Part shown: positions 45,645-54,670 of the stretch, piece after piece
How positions within the stretch are numbered: the stretch's first letter is position 1
Layout: each line of letters starts with the position of its first letter
Origin: Vibrio salilacus
GTDB taxonomy: Bacteria > Pseudomonadota > Gammaproteobacteria > Enterobacterales > Vibrionaceae
DNA length: 64,000 nt
Reading direction: 5' to 3'
NCBI RefSeq assembly: GCF_002811245.1
Contig: NZ_NIVQ01000006.1
Coordinates: 124,001-188,000, forward strand
Position numbers and translations under genes: made by a program
The notes under the pieces: model-generated
Database searches by the model: none
Told to the model about the DNA's origin: nothing
Seen by the model: only the letters and a program-made list of their open reading frames with translations

Positions 45645-47564
45645 ATGACGTTATATAAACAACTTGTCGCCGGTATGATTGCGGTTATTTTAATGTTGCT
45701 AATTTCAGTGTTTATCATTGAATTCAATACAACACGAAACAACCTCATTCAGCAGCAGCAATCCGAGGTGAATAATACCATCAATACTGTTGGCTTGGCT
45801 CTAGCCCCCTATCTAGAGGACAAAGATCAAGTCGCAGTTGAGTCGGTCATTAATGCGCTGTTCGATGGCAGTAGTTATTCAATCGTACGACTTATCTTCT
45901 TAGATACTGGCGACGAGATTCTGCGAACCTACCCAGTTCAGCCCAATAACGTCCCCAAATGGTTTACCCAACTCAACCTATTTGAACGAATACATGATCG
46001 CCGCGTTGTGACGAGTGGTTGGATGCAGTTAGCAGAAGTCGAAATTGTGAGTGATACTGGGGATGCCTACATCCAGCTCTGGCTTGCTTTTGAACGTTTA
46101 GTTATTGCGTTCTGTATTATTCTGCTTATTGGTTTGTTTGCTATTTCATTCATTCTTAAACGTGCGCTCCGTCCATTGCAATTGATTGTTAATAAAATGG
46201 AGCAAGTCGCACGCAATCAGTTTGGCGAACCACTCCCCCGCCCTAGCACACAAGATTTGATCTACGTTGTTGATGGCATTAACAGCATGTCATCTCAACT
46301 CGAAAAATCATTTAAAGCACAAGCAAAAGAGGCGCAGCAACTGCGTGAACGTGCCTATATCGACCCGGTTTCTCAGTTAGGTAACCGTGCCTACTACATG
46401 AGTCAACTCAACTCATGGCTTGGTGAAGGTGGTATGGGTGGTGTGGGTGGTGTGGCTATTCTCGAAGCGAGCTTTATTCGTGAACTCTACGAAGACAAAG
46501 GCTACGAAGCTGGCGACGGGATGGTACGAGAGCTTGCCGATCACCTAAAAGTATCGCTCTCTTCTCCTAACGTAACACTTGCTCGTATTTCGACTGAAGA
46601 GTTCGGTTTAATTATTCCGAATCTTGATGAGAGCGAACTAAAATTAATCGCCGAGAGTATCATCACCTATGTACAAGACGTCAATGCTGACCCGACAGGC
46701 ATGGCGACATCGAACGTTTCCCTTGGCGTTGTTTATAACAAGGGCTCAACCAGTTCAACTGAGCTATTAACTATGCTCGACAATGCGTTAGCCGCAGCGA
46801 AGTCAAATCCAGAGTTGGATTACAGCTTCGTGACGGGTGAACAGACCGACAGTTTAATGGGCAAACAACAATGGAAACAATTAGTCAGTGAAGCCATCAG
46901 CAACGATTGGTTTAACTTTCGTTTCCAAGCGGCTAACGACAGTTCCGGTCAGGCCTATCACCGTGAGGTGTTCTCAGCGATCGAGAAAGAAGATGAACGT
47001 TACAGCGCAAACCAATACTTATTTGCGCTCGAACAACTCAATGCTAGCCATCTGTTTGATGAGTACGTCATCGAATCGATGGTCAAGCGTTTAGAGGCAG
47101 GCGAGTTTGACGCACCAGTCGCCATCAACATTGCGCAAAGCAGCATTTCTCAACCAAGCTTTATTCGTTGGGTGACTCAACTGCTTAACAAACATACTCA
47201 AGTCGCCTCACTGCTCCATTTTGAAATTCCTGAGAATTGCTTTATTAGCTCACCACACCATACCGCCTTATTTTGTAATGCGGTGCGCAGCGCAGGTGCT
47301 GATTTCGGTGTCGACAACTATGGACGAAACTTCCAATCGCTTGACTATATTAATGAATTCCGTCCAGCGTATGTAAAACTCGATTATCTCTACACCCATC
47401 ATCTTGATGACGAAAAACAGAAATTCACACTGACGTCAATTTCAAGAACAGCACACAATCTGGGTATTAAGACCATTGCATCGCGAGTCGAGACACAGAC
47501 TCAGTTAGACTTCTTAGCTGAGCACTTTATTGAAGTCTTCCAAGGCTTCATCGTAGATAAATAA
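45645..47564 (+). CDS. lapD: LapD, degenerate GGDEF/EAL c-di-GMP receptor
   Basis: A 639-residue inner-membrane receptor: membrane segment (about 7-27), periplasmic LapD/MoxY-type domain (about 28-145), second membrane segment (about 148-170), HAMP (about 170-222), a GGDEF fold whose motif is STEEF (about 316-320) and an EAL fold whose signature is FSAIE (about 443). Both enzyme sites are therefore degenerate, as in known LapD. c-di-GMP bound to the EAL part makes LapD sequester LapG in the periplasm. It starts 5 bases after lapG. An in-frame repeat lies in the GGDEF part. Confidence 0.92.
   Translation: MTLYKQLVAGMIAVILMLLISVFIIEFNTTRNNLIQQQQSEVNNTINTVGLALAPYLEDKDQVAVESVINALFDGSSYSIVRLIFLDTGDEILRTYPVQPNNVPKWFTQLNLFERIHDRRVVTSGWMQLAEVEIVSDTGDAYIQLWLAFERLVIAFCIILLIGLFAISFILKRALRPLQLIVNKMEQVARNQFGEPLPRPSTQDLIYVVDGINSMSSQLEKSFKAQAKEAQQLRERAYIDPVSQLGNRAYYMSQLNSWLGEGGMGGVGGVAILEASFIRELYEDKGYEAGDGMVRELADHLKVSLSSPNVTLARISTEEFGLIIPNLDESELKLIAESIITYVQDVNADPTGMATSNVSLGVVYNKGSTSSTELLTMLDNALAAAKSNPELDYSFVTGEQTDSLMGKQQWKQLVSEAISNDWFNFRFQAANDSSGQAYHREVFSAIEKEDERYSANQYLFALEQLNASHLFDEYVIESMVKRLEAGEFDAPVAINIAQSSISQPSFIRWVTQLLNKHTQVASLLHFEIPENCFISSPHHTALFCNAVRSAGADFGVDNYGRNFQSLDYINEFRPAYVKLDYLYTHHLDDEKQKFTLTSISRTAHNLGIKTIASRVETQTQLDFLAEHFIEVFQGFIVDK
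46428..46454 (+). repeat. In-frame 9-base tandem repeat within lapD
   Basis: Three copies of GGTGGT(A/G)TG encode Gly-Gly-Met, Gly-Gly-Val, Gly-Gly-Val within the degenerate GGDEF domain. The second and third units are identical. Copy-number change would add or remove three residues without frameshift. Confidence 0.85.
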
Positions 47565-47581
47565 CAAATAAAAGGTATAGC

Positions 47582-49696
47582 ATGCAGGATCCGCTATTAA
47601 ATTCTCTTATCTACGTCAGTCGATACTATGGATTAGCTAACTCTCCCGAGGCTTTAATTAATGGCTTACCACTCTCCGATGGTAAGTTAACCCCTTTTTT
47701 GTTCCCTCGCGCAGCGGAACGTGCTGGGCTAGTCGCGAAAGAGAACCGTGCAGGCCTTGATGAAATTTCACAACTGGTATTACCCGTTGTACTGATTTTA
47801 AAAGGTGGTGACGCTTGTGTTCTCAATAGCATCAACCCAGACAAAGCCGAAGCTGAGATTGTTTCTGGAGAGTCGGGGTTGGTGCCGATTTCCATTGCTC
47901 TTGAAGAACTTAGCCAACTCTATATTGGCCGCTACTTTTTAGTAAAAAAGCAGTTTCGCTACGACGAGCGCTCACCAGAAATTTTAAAAACGCGCGAAGG
48001 TCACTGGTTCTGGAGCACGATTTGGCAATCTAAAAAAATCTATCGAGACGTATTGATCGCTTCAATTTTAATCAATTTATTCGCTATCGCAGCGCCAATG
48101 TTTACGCGTCTCGTGTATGACAAAGTGGTGCCAAATCTAGCGTTTGAAACCTTATGGGTACTCGCGAGCGGTATTTTCGTCATCTTCTTGTTTGACCTTA
48201 CTCTCAAGCTAATGCGTAGCTATTTTATCGACGTAGCAGGGAAGAAGTCCGATATTTTGATCTCTTCTAAACTGTTCAGTAAAGTCATGGGCATTCGAAT
48301 GGAATCACGCCCAGCGTCGGTTGGCGCTTTTGCCCGTCACTTACAAGAATTTGAGTCGATCCGTGAGTTCTTTACTTCTGCAACGATTGGCTCGTTGATT
48401 GATTTGCCTTTCGCCATTCTCTTCTTGTTGCTGATCTGGTTAATGGCAGGAAGCCTGGTGTTCGTCCCGATTATCGGGGTTCTGATCTTAATCATTTACT
48501 CGTTGTTGATTCAAGGACCTTTGCGTCACACGATCGAGGAAGGCTCACGACTTGCTTCGCAAAAATACGCCAACTTAATCGAAAGTCTGGCCGGTTTAGA
48601 GACCGTTAAACTATTTGGCGCGCAGAGCCAATTCCAATACCGTTGGGAAGAAGCCGTCGCGCATATGGCGAATTGGAGTGTTAAGAGCCGTCGTATAACA
48701 GATGGCATTCAAAATACCGCCGGATTTGTACAACAAGCCTCTAACGTCGGTATGATTATTCTCGGCGTCTACTTAATTGCACAGGGCGAGTTGACCATGG
48801 GTGGCTTGATTGCCGCCACCATGCTCAGTGGTCGTGCAATTGGCCCTATGGTTCAGTTATCGCTGCTTTCCACTCGTTACAATCAAGCTAAGTCATCAAT
48901 GACGATTATTGATCAAGTCATGTCGATGCCAGATGAACAAGAAGAAGGCAAACGCTACATCCATCGTCCGATCATTCATGGCAAAATTGAGTTGGATAAA
49001 GTGACCTTCCACTACCCAGACTCACCTGTCGCTTCGATACGTGATTTAAGTTTAACCATCAACCCTGGCGAAAAAGTCGCCATTATCGGCCGTATTGGCT
49101 CAGGTAAGACAACGTTAGAACGTTTGATCATGGGGCTGTATAAACCGACTGAAGGTCACGTTCGTATCGATGATACTGACATAGACCAACTGCACCATAT
49201 CGATATTCGCCGTAATATCGGTTGTGTTCCGCAAGACAGCCAACTGTTTTATGGCACGATTCGCGACAACATTACCTTAGGTCGACCACTGGCTGACGAT
49301 AGAGATGTTCTCGACGCCGCAAACCGCGCTGGTGTGACCGTCTTTACTCAGCAAGACCCCGCGGGTCTTGAACGTCAAGTGGGCGAAGGTGGTTTAATGC
49401 TGTCGGGGGGACAACGTCAAGCTGTTACCATCGCACGTGCAATCCTTGGTCGTCCTCCGGTATTGCTGCTTGATGAACCAACAAGCGCCATGGATAACCG
49501 TTCAGAAATGCATATAAAACAACAACTCGCGCAATTAAAATCAACCGAGACGCTGATTTTAATCACCCATAAGACCTCAATGTTGGATGTCGTGGATCGA
49601 GTGATCGTGATGGAAAAAGGCTGCATCATTGCTGATGGACCTAAATCAGAAGTGCTTAACAGCCTTAAGCAAGGTAAAGTCAGAGCGGTCAACTAA
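47582..49696 (+). CDS. lapB: Type I secretion ABC transporter (LapB-like)
   Basis: A 704-residue exporter in the usual order: an N-terminal C39-like domain (about 1-130) whose catalytic Cys is missing (YVSRYYGLANSPE), so it only binds substrate; six membrane segments (about 155-430); and an ATPase domain with Walker A GRIGSGKTT, signature LSGGQRQ, Walker B VLLLDEPTSAMD and switch His in ITHKTS. It would drive adhesin export with the LapC-type adaptor. It is the last gene of the lap cluster, 17 bases after lapD, and a strong terminator follows. Confidence 0.9.
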   Translation: MQDPLLNSLIYVSRYYGLANSPEALINGLPLSDGKLTPFLFPRAAERAGLVAKENRAGLDEISQLVLPVVLILKGGDACVLNSINPDKAEAEIVSGESGLVPISIALEELSQLYIGRYFLVKKQFRYDERSPEILKTREGHWFWSTIWQSKKIYRDVLIASILINLFAIAAPMFTRLVYDKVVPNLAFETLWVLASGIFVIFLFDLTLKLMRSYFIDVAGKKSDILISSKLFSKVMGIRMESRPASVGAFARHLQEFESIREFFTSATIGSLIDLPFAILFLLLIWLMAGSLVFVPIIGVLILIIYSLLIQGPLRHTIEEGSRLASQKYANLIESLAGLETVKLFGAQSQFQYRWEEAVAHMANWSVKSRRITDGIQNTAGFVQQASNVGMIILGVYLIAQGELTMGGLIAATMLSGRAIGPMVQLSLLSTRYNQAKSSMTIIDQVMSMPDEQEEGKRYIHRPIIHGKIELDKVTFHYPDSPVASIRDLSLTINPGEKVAIIGRIGSGKTTLERLIMGLYKPTEGHVRIDDTDIDQLHHIDIRRNIGCVPQDSQLFYGTIRDNITLGRPLADDRDVLDAANRAGVTVFTQQDPAGLERQVGEGGLMLSGGQRQAVTIARAILGRPPVLLLDEPTSAMDNRSEMHIKQQLAQLKSTETLILITHKTSMLDVVDRVIVMEKGCIIADGPKSEVLNSLKQGKVRAVN

Positions 49697-49712
49697 CCCT
49701 AAAGCGTAAAAT

Positions 49713-49741
49713 GAAAAAGCCATCAGCTCGATGGCTTTTTG
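49713..49741. terminator. Bidirectional terminator between lapB and the chitinase gene
   Basis: AAAAAGCCATC (49714-49724) pairs with GATGGCTTTTT (49730-49740) around a 5-base loop, with T-runs on both strands. It lies between convergent genes. Confidence 0.9.
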
Positions 49742-49761
49742 TTTATCTTAAGCAGACGAAG

Positions 49762-52005
49762 TTAGCTCGTTGGGCAACTTGCTACCCCCACTTCCTTCCA
49801 CACCCCCCACTGACCGGATTGCGTAGGATCATCGCCTTGATTCCACCATTTTGCTTGCCAAACTTTACTAGCCCACGTGACTTGTTGACCACCGTTGTAG
49901 ACTGCTGCCGCATCCCACAGATTGTCGCACAACTCACCGCCTGATGAAGTTTTAGTCACAACAACCGTACTCGACGCTGTCACATTGGCTTGGCCATCGC
50001 TAACCGTTACAGTAAACGCTAATGAGGTATCTTGGGTGTATTGAGCAGCAACAAAGCTCACCATTGCACCATCGATCGTCGCGTTTAATCCTGCAGGGAT
50101 ACCCCATGAATAGCTGAGTGGGTCATTGTCGGCATCGCTTGATGCTGATGCATCGACGACTACCACATCGCCACTTTGAACTGTGGCTGGAGCACTAACG
50201 ACAGCGACTGGCGCTTTATTGACTGGCGTACCATTACCACCAGCTAAACCTTCATGCATTGCATTTAAGATATCGCCGTTATCTGCATCAATTTCCCACG
50301 AGAACAGACCAGCCAGACCTAAATCGCGAACATAAGCGCCTTTCACTTTCACGGAGCGCTCGTCATCAAACGTAATCAGTTTACCTGACGTCGGATTCCA
50401 TAACCAAGGGGCTTGCGCTTGCTCATCGTAACCATATTGGAAGCCATTAATACCCTTATTGTCAGGCCCCAACATAAACGACTTAATGCCTTTATAATCA
50501 ATAACCCCATCTTCCCAAACGCCTTGAGCACTTGAGCCTGTCAGTTTACCGTTACCAACACCTGTCATTGGATCTGTTGGGTCACTTAATGAGCTCGGGA
50601 GTACCCCTTCCCATCCACGTCCATACATGGCCGCACCAAGTACAAGCTTGTTAGCCGGAACGCCTTGAGCCAGTAATAACTGAATACCATTGTCTGAAGT
50701 GTAAGCTGGCCCAGTATATGGTTTGCCATTCTCATCAACCCCAGTTCCATCACATTGACCAGGACGCATAAAGTTACCGCAATAGAGCGCCGTCTGATGG
50801 CCGAGCACATTGTTCCAACCGCCATAGAAGTCATAAGTCATAGCGAAGATATAGTCCATGTACTGAACTGCATCGGCATAATCAACATCTTCTATCTTGT
50901 CGTGGCCAACGCCAATCGCAGAGGTCAACTCATAAGTACGACCACTATTCGCTTCCAATTCATCAAGCATGGCACGCAATTCACGCATCAATGCGACATA
51001 GGCCGGGCCATCATTAACCGGATCGCCCTTGTCGGCAGCTGCACCGCCGCCGCCAGGAAATTCCCAGTCAATATCGACACCGTCATAGAACTTCCATGTG
51101 GTTAAGAAACGTTTAACCGAAGCAACAAACGTATCTCGGTTAGCTTTGGTGGTAAAGTCAAAGAATGGGTCTGATAACGTCCAACCGCCAATAGATGGAA
51201 TGATCTTAAGATCGGGGTTACGCTGCTTGAGTGCCATTAACATGGCATAGTTACCCTTGATTGGAGAGCTGTATTCATGGCCTGCCTGAGGGAAACTCTT
51301 TTGATAAGCAGCCCATGGGTCATGAATCACAACTTCATAGTCAGGGACCCCCTGACAAGCAGTCATAAGCGCATTGTAGCTGTTGCCACCAACTGATTTC
51401 ACCGACTCATTAGGACCACAAATCGGGATAAATCCGTAGAGGATATGGGTCAGATTGTCTGCAGGCAGGTTATCAACGGTGTAATCGCGACCATAAATAC
51501 CCCACTCGACAAAATACGTCCCGACGACTGTATTTGGGTCGGTATTGTATGACTTGTTATTTGGATCAATGTTCATCGCAAGCGGCGCAAGGTGAGCGCC
51601 ATCGGTATCCGCGACTACAATTTCGGCTGGCGCACTAGTACTACAGCCCGTGGCGTCACACGCTTCGATGGTCAACTGATAACGGCCGCCTTGGCCATAT
51701 TGGAAGTTGGCACTGGTTTGGCTACCCGCAATTGGACCGGTTGCGACTTCAACACCATCAAAATAAATCTTGTATGTGTCCCCTGTGGTTCCACTCCACT
51801 GGTTAAACTTAATACTGATATCCGCTTGTTCTTTATACTTAACCATCTGGTTGTAACCAGAGGTGGTTTCCATTGCCAATTCAATCTTAGAAAACTGTAG
51901 ATTGTTCGATCCATATACATCAACGCTTGGAGCAGCAGGTGCCGCCAGCGTAGTGCCAGAGATCGCCAATGCGATGCTTGCTGCACATATAGTAATACGA
52001 TTCAT
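49762..52005 (-). CDS. Secreted chitinase, GH18 with PKD and chitin-binding domains
   Basis: The ATG at 52005 gives a proper signal peptide (residues 1-22, ending TLAAP); the frame upstream to 52053 adds 16 residues before it. The 747-residue product has an N-terminal chitinase Fn3-like domain (about 25-140), a GH18 barrel (about 160-590) with the catalytic DGVDIDWEF (Glu near residue 315), a PKD domain (about 600-690) and a C-terminal CBM5/12 chitin-binding domain (about 695-740, with W-rich VWQAKWWNQGDDP). It would split chitin outside the cell. ChiA-type by domain order; the exact paralogue was not determined. Confidence 0.92.
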   Translation of the reverse strand: MNRITICAASIALAISGTTLAAPAAPSVDVYGSNNLQFSKIELAMETTSGYNQMVKYKEQADISIKFNQWSGTTGDTYKIYFDGVEVATGPIAGSQTSANFQYGQGGRYQLTIEACDATGCSTSAPAEIVVADTDGAHLAPLAMNIDPNNKSYNTDPNTVVGTYFVEWGIYGRDYTVDNLPADNLTHILYGFIPICGPNESVKSVGGNSYNALMTACQGVPDYEVVIHDPWAAYQKSFPQAGHEYSSPIKGNYAMLMALKQRNPDLKIIPSIGGWTLSDPFFDFTTKANRDTFVASVKRFLTTWKFYDGVDIDWEFPGGGGAAADKGDPVNDGPAYVALMRELRAMLDELEANSGRTYELTSAIGVGHDKIEDVDYADAVQYMDYIFAMTYDFYGGWNNVLGHQTALYCGNFMRPGQCDGTGVDENGKPYTGPAYTSDNGIQLLLAQGVPANKLVLGAAMYGRGWEGVLPSSLSDPTDPMTGVGNGKLTGSSAQGVWEDGVIDYKGIKSFMLGPDNKGINGFQYGYDEQAQAPWLWNPTSGKLITFDDERSVKVKGAYVRDLGLAGLFSWEIDADNGDILNAMHEGLAGGNGTPVNKAPVAVVSAPATVQSGDVVVVDASASSDADNDPLSYSWGIPAGLNATIDGAMVSFVAAQYTQDTSLAFTVTVSDGQANVTASSTVVVTKTSSGGELCDNLWDAAAVYNGGQQVTWASKVWQAKWWNQGDDPTQSGQWGVWKEVGVASCPTS

Positions 52006-52438
52006 ACCTATTTCTCTCATCCCTTGTATGTTTGCCCCAATTGTCAGAGCCACGTCTGTTCAATCGAAAGTGAAGAACATCACCTTCAGTATTTAAGAGA
52101 CTTTATTTTTAATGGGCAAAATAAAGATTAAATACGAGCCAAGATTGAAAAACTTACCGATGTTAGCAACTTGTTGCATTACAAAGTCGACATTAAGTCA
52201 AAAACTAAAGACGGTGAGATAAGCAAAGTTAAAATGGGAAAATGCTCAGCAAGCGATTTAATATAACGTGGTTTCATTGAGAGCCAAAAGTCATCGCAGT
52301 CAACCAACTCAATCATTACATTGACTTTGGTCGTTTCAAGCATAACACGGCGTAGGTCGGCACTTATTTCTTGCTTGGCAAAGACCATTGTGACGTTTCC
52401 AATTATTAGTATTTGATATACCGAGCAGAGCAAACTAA
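52006..52438. other. Intergenic region with a doubtful small ORF
   Basis: This 433-base gap lies upstream of the chitinase gene and before a truncated acetyltransferase. A minus-strand frame from ATG 52388 to 52179 would encode 69 residues (MVFAKQEISADLRRVML start, hydrophobic end) with a GGAAAC sequence eight bases upstream. It has no motif I know and could be chance. The region should contain the chitinase promoter, but no element stands out. Confidence 0.3.
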
Positions 52439-52720
52439 ATCACCAATGATACCCAGTGTGTTGAAATCGGTTATTGGTTGAGTCAATCTCATCGAGGTAA
52501 GGGCATAATGCCGCGCGTTGTTCATCAAATCGTGTTTGAAGAATTAAACATGGAGAAGGTACAATTGTCAGCCGCCGTAGATAACCATGCCAGTCGCCGA
52601 GTAGCAGAAAAAGTGGGCATGGTGTTAGAGGGCATCTTAACCAATCAAGGAAAAATCTCTGACCGTATTCTTGATCATGCTATTTACGGGCTCAAAAAGT
52701 CGCAATTAATGAGTGAGTGA
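52439..52720 (+). pseudogene. 5'-truncated GNAT acetyltransferase (RimJ/RimL type)
   Basis: The frame after a TAA at 52436-52438 encodes the second half of a GNAT fold: EIGYWLSQSHRGKGIMPRVV is the acetyl-CoA binding motif A, then LNMEKVQLSAAVDNHASRRVAEKVGM and the closing LEGILTNQGKISDRILDHAIYGL. The N-terminal half (about 90 residues of a normal 180) is missing upstream, where a stop codon and unrelated sequence appear. No start codon is well placed except TTG 52478 with no good ribosome site. Most likely a remnant left by a past deletion or insertion. Confidence 0.75.
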
Positions 52721-52803
52721 ACACGTTGTTTGTTGGATTAATAGAGATTTACCAAACTATATAATACTATTGGCAGCAGATTTTGTAGTTAGAGAAATTT
52801 CTA

Positions 52804-53232
52804 ATGTCTACAAGCATTAAACTGATTTTGATCGTCCTAGCTTTGAGCGGTGGCTTTTTTGCGAGTGACCTCATTAGGTGGTTTCAATCACCTCAAACCA
52901 ATATATCGTTAAACAATTACTGCTTAGTCACAACGGCGGGTTGTCTGCAAGACGGAATTCGCATCACTGCTGACCGTGATACTACCCAACCGTTAGCGCC
53001 CACTCAACTCACCGTTGACTGGCCAAACTCCAGCAGTGAAACACTGTTTCTGACACTTCAAGGATATGAAATGGATATGGGTAAGTTGGTCTTTAAATTG
53101 GACAAAAACCCTCAAGGTCAATTTACTGGTCAAGTCGTATTACCGGTATGTACATCGGATGCCATGACTTGGTACGGCGCTCTTTCTGACCAAGTCCACT
53201 CAATCAACACTTCAATAAGGATGGAACGATGA
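52804..53232 (+). CDS. Small membrane-anchored protein of the copper-delivery operon
   Basis: A 142-residue protein with one N-terminal membrane segment (about 5-22) and a periplasmic beta-rich domain containing GYEMDMGKLVFKLDKNPQGQFTGQVVLPVC. The size, Met-containing beta pattern and position before a Sco protein suggest a FixH-like or YtkA-like accessory factor, but the similarity is by eye only. Three Cys (two in YCLVTTAGC, one in LPVC) might take part in metal or thiol chemistry. It overlaps the next gene by 4 bases (ATGA). Confidence 0.7.
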   Translation: MSTSIKLILIVLALSGGFFASDLIRWFQSPQTNISLNNYCLVTTAGCLQDGIRITADRDTTQPLAPTQLTVDWPNSSSETLFLTLQGYEMDMGKLVFKLDKNPQGQFTGQVVLPVCTSDAMTWYGALSDQVHSINTSIRMER

Positions 53233-53828
53233 GTAAGAAATGGGGATTCGCACTCTTAGCCGCGTTTGTTTTGGGTATTAGTTTAAATCACTATTATATA
53301 AATTCTCAAAGCACTTCTACGTTGACTGATGGGCCACCTAACTCAAGCATCTTATATGGTGAAAACAATGCCCCAGTCGATATCTTTGCCCCAAGTGATC
53401 AACGAATTCGCGTCGTCTATTTCGGTTTTACCCGCTGCCCTGATGTTTGTCCTACCTCGCTGGCAATGTTAGCAGGTGCACTCAATCAAATTGACGATGA
53501 AACCAAACAACGATTTCGGCCACTTTTTATCTCGCTTGATCCTGAGCGTGATGCCGCGGCAGACGCTTATCAATACGCTCAGTATTTTCACCCGATGATA
53601 GAAGGTTTATCAGCGCCACTCGACATTACCACCCCACTGGCTCATCGCTATGGCGTCATTTTTCGCAAAACTAAGTTAGAAAACTCTCAACTTGAGTACA
53701 CGCTCGATCACAGTTCTTATTTCTACTTTCTCCAACCAGACGGCACATTAATCACTAAAGTGCCACATATTCTGACACCAGCGCCCTTGGTGGAAGCCTT
53801 TAAAAAACTGAATTACAAAGGATTATGA
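53229..53828 (+). CDS. SCO1/SenC copper chaperone
   Basis: A 199-residue membrane-anchored thioredoxin-fold protein. A signal anchor lies at about residues 5-22. The copper motif CPDVC is in YFGFTRCPDVCPTSLAML (about residues 70-76), and the conserved copper-ligand His is in LDHSSYFYF (about 158). It delivers copper to, or reduces thiols of, the CuA or CuB site of haem-copper oxidases. It overlaps both neighbours by 4 bases, so the three genes form one coupled operon. Confidence 0.9.
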   Translation: MSKKWGFALLAAFVLGISLNHYYINSQSTSTLTDGPPNSSILYGENNAPVDIFAPSDQRIRVVYFGFTRCPDVCPTSLAMLAGALNQIDDETKQRFRPLFISLDPERDAAADAYQYAQYFHPMIEGLSAPLDITTPLAHRYGVIFRKTKLENSQLEYTLDHSSYFYFLQPDGTLITKVPHILTPAPLVEAFKKLNYKGL

Positions 53829-54277
53829 CCATGAAATTGAAAACCTTGTTACTGGCCTTTTTTGCCTTAAGCCCTCTGGCTCACGCAAATCAAACCGACA
53901 TTATGACGCACAATGCATACGCCCGTGCCACACCGCCCAATGCACCGACCAGTGCCGTATTCGTTGAAATCCTCAATCAAGGTGACAAAGATCGCTACAT
54001 TGTATCTGCGTCAACACCAGCCGCTGGCAAAGTAGAACTTCACGATGTGATTACCGAAGGCGACGTGATGAAAATGCGTCAGATCGAGCGCATCGAAGTG
54101 CCAAGTAAAGGAAAAGCAGTACTTAAACCTGGTAGCCTACATATTATGTTGTTCGATCTTAAGCAAGCGTTTGTAGAAGGTGAGCAGATAGACGTAGAGA
54201 TTACGTTTGCCAATGGTGAGCAACAAACCTTTAGTGCGCCAATCAAGAAAGTCATGAGTGGCATGAAACACCATTAA
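53825..54277 (+). CDS. Periplasmic copper chaperone PCuAC
   Basis: A 150-residue secreted protein: signal peptide (1-21, LAHA) followed by a PCuAC domain with the H-x10-M-x21-H-x-M copper site: ELHDVITEGDVMKM, then about 20 residues later LHIM. The C-terminus MSGMKHH adds Met/His ligands. PCuAC carries Cu(I) to Sco and to oxidase. It is coupled to the Sco gene by a 4-base overlap. A terminator-like hairpin follows. Confidence 0.9.
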   Translation: MTMKLKTLLLAFFALSPLAHANQTDIMTHNAYARATPPNAPTSAVFVEILNQGDKDRYIVSASTPAAGKVELHDVITEGDVMKMRQIERIEVPSKGKAVLKPGSLHIMLFDLKQAFVEGEQIDVEITFANGEQQTFSAPIKKVMSGMKHH

Positions 54278-54290
54278 TAAAAAAATAACT

Positions 54291-54320
54291 CAACAAGGTG
54301 GGTAAGCTCCCGCCTTGTTG
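54291..54320 (+). terminator. Hairpin after the copper operon
   Basis: CAACAAGG with CCTTGTTG (outer arms) and GGG with CCC (inner) form a long stem 13 bases after the stop codon. The T-run is weak, so termination may be partial. The rest of the gap to 54670 is AT-rich and without a gene; the sstT promoter must lie in it. Confidence 0.6.
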
Positions 54321-54670
54321 ATTAGACAATTGGTTTAAATAACGGCGCGAGCAAAAACGCCACAGTGGACTTTGCCAGAGTAAAGAGTATCGTTTAAAAA
54401 GCTGACGAAGTTTTGTAAAAATTCAAAATGAACACCATCAGTATAAGTGTTAAATCTACTTATAAGACGAAGAGGCTCTCGCCCCCTCTAACTCACCAAA
54501 AAAGCACATAATTTCAACATAAAGTTCACATCATCTCATTTCAATTAATTTTTCATGCTAATTTTCAATTACATCTAGACACATTATTTCAAGCCGCTAG
54601 TATATCGATCTCAGTTTGATATAACTGTTATTACTATAACTCTATAAAACTATTCATTGCAGGGATAACT

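Noticed and set aside
50755..51105. 116-codon plus-strand frame
   Set aside because: Antisense to the chitinase barrel; no independent support.
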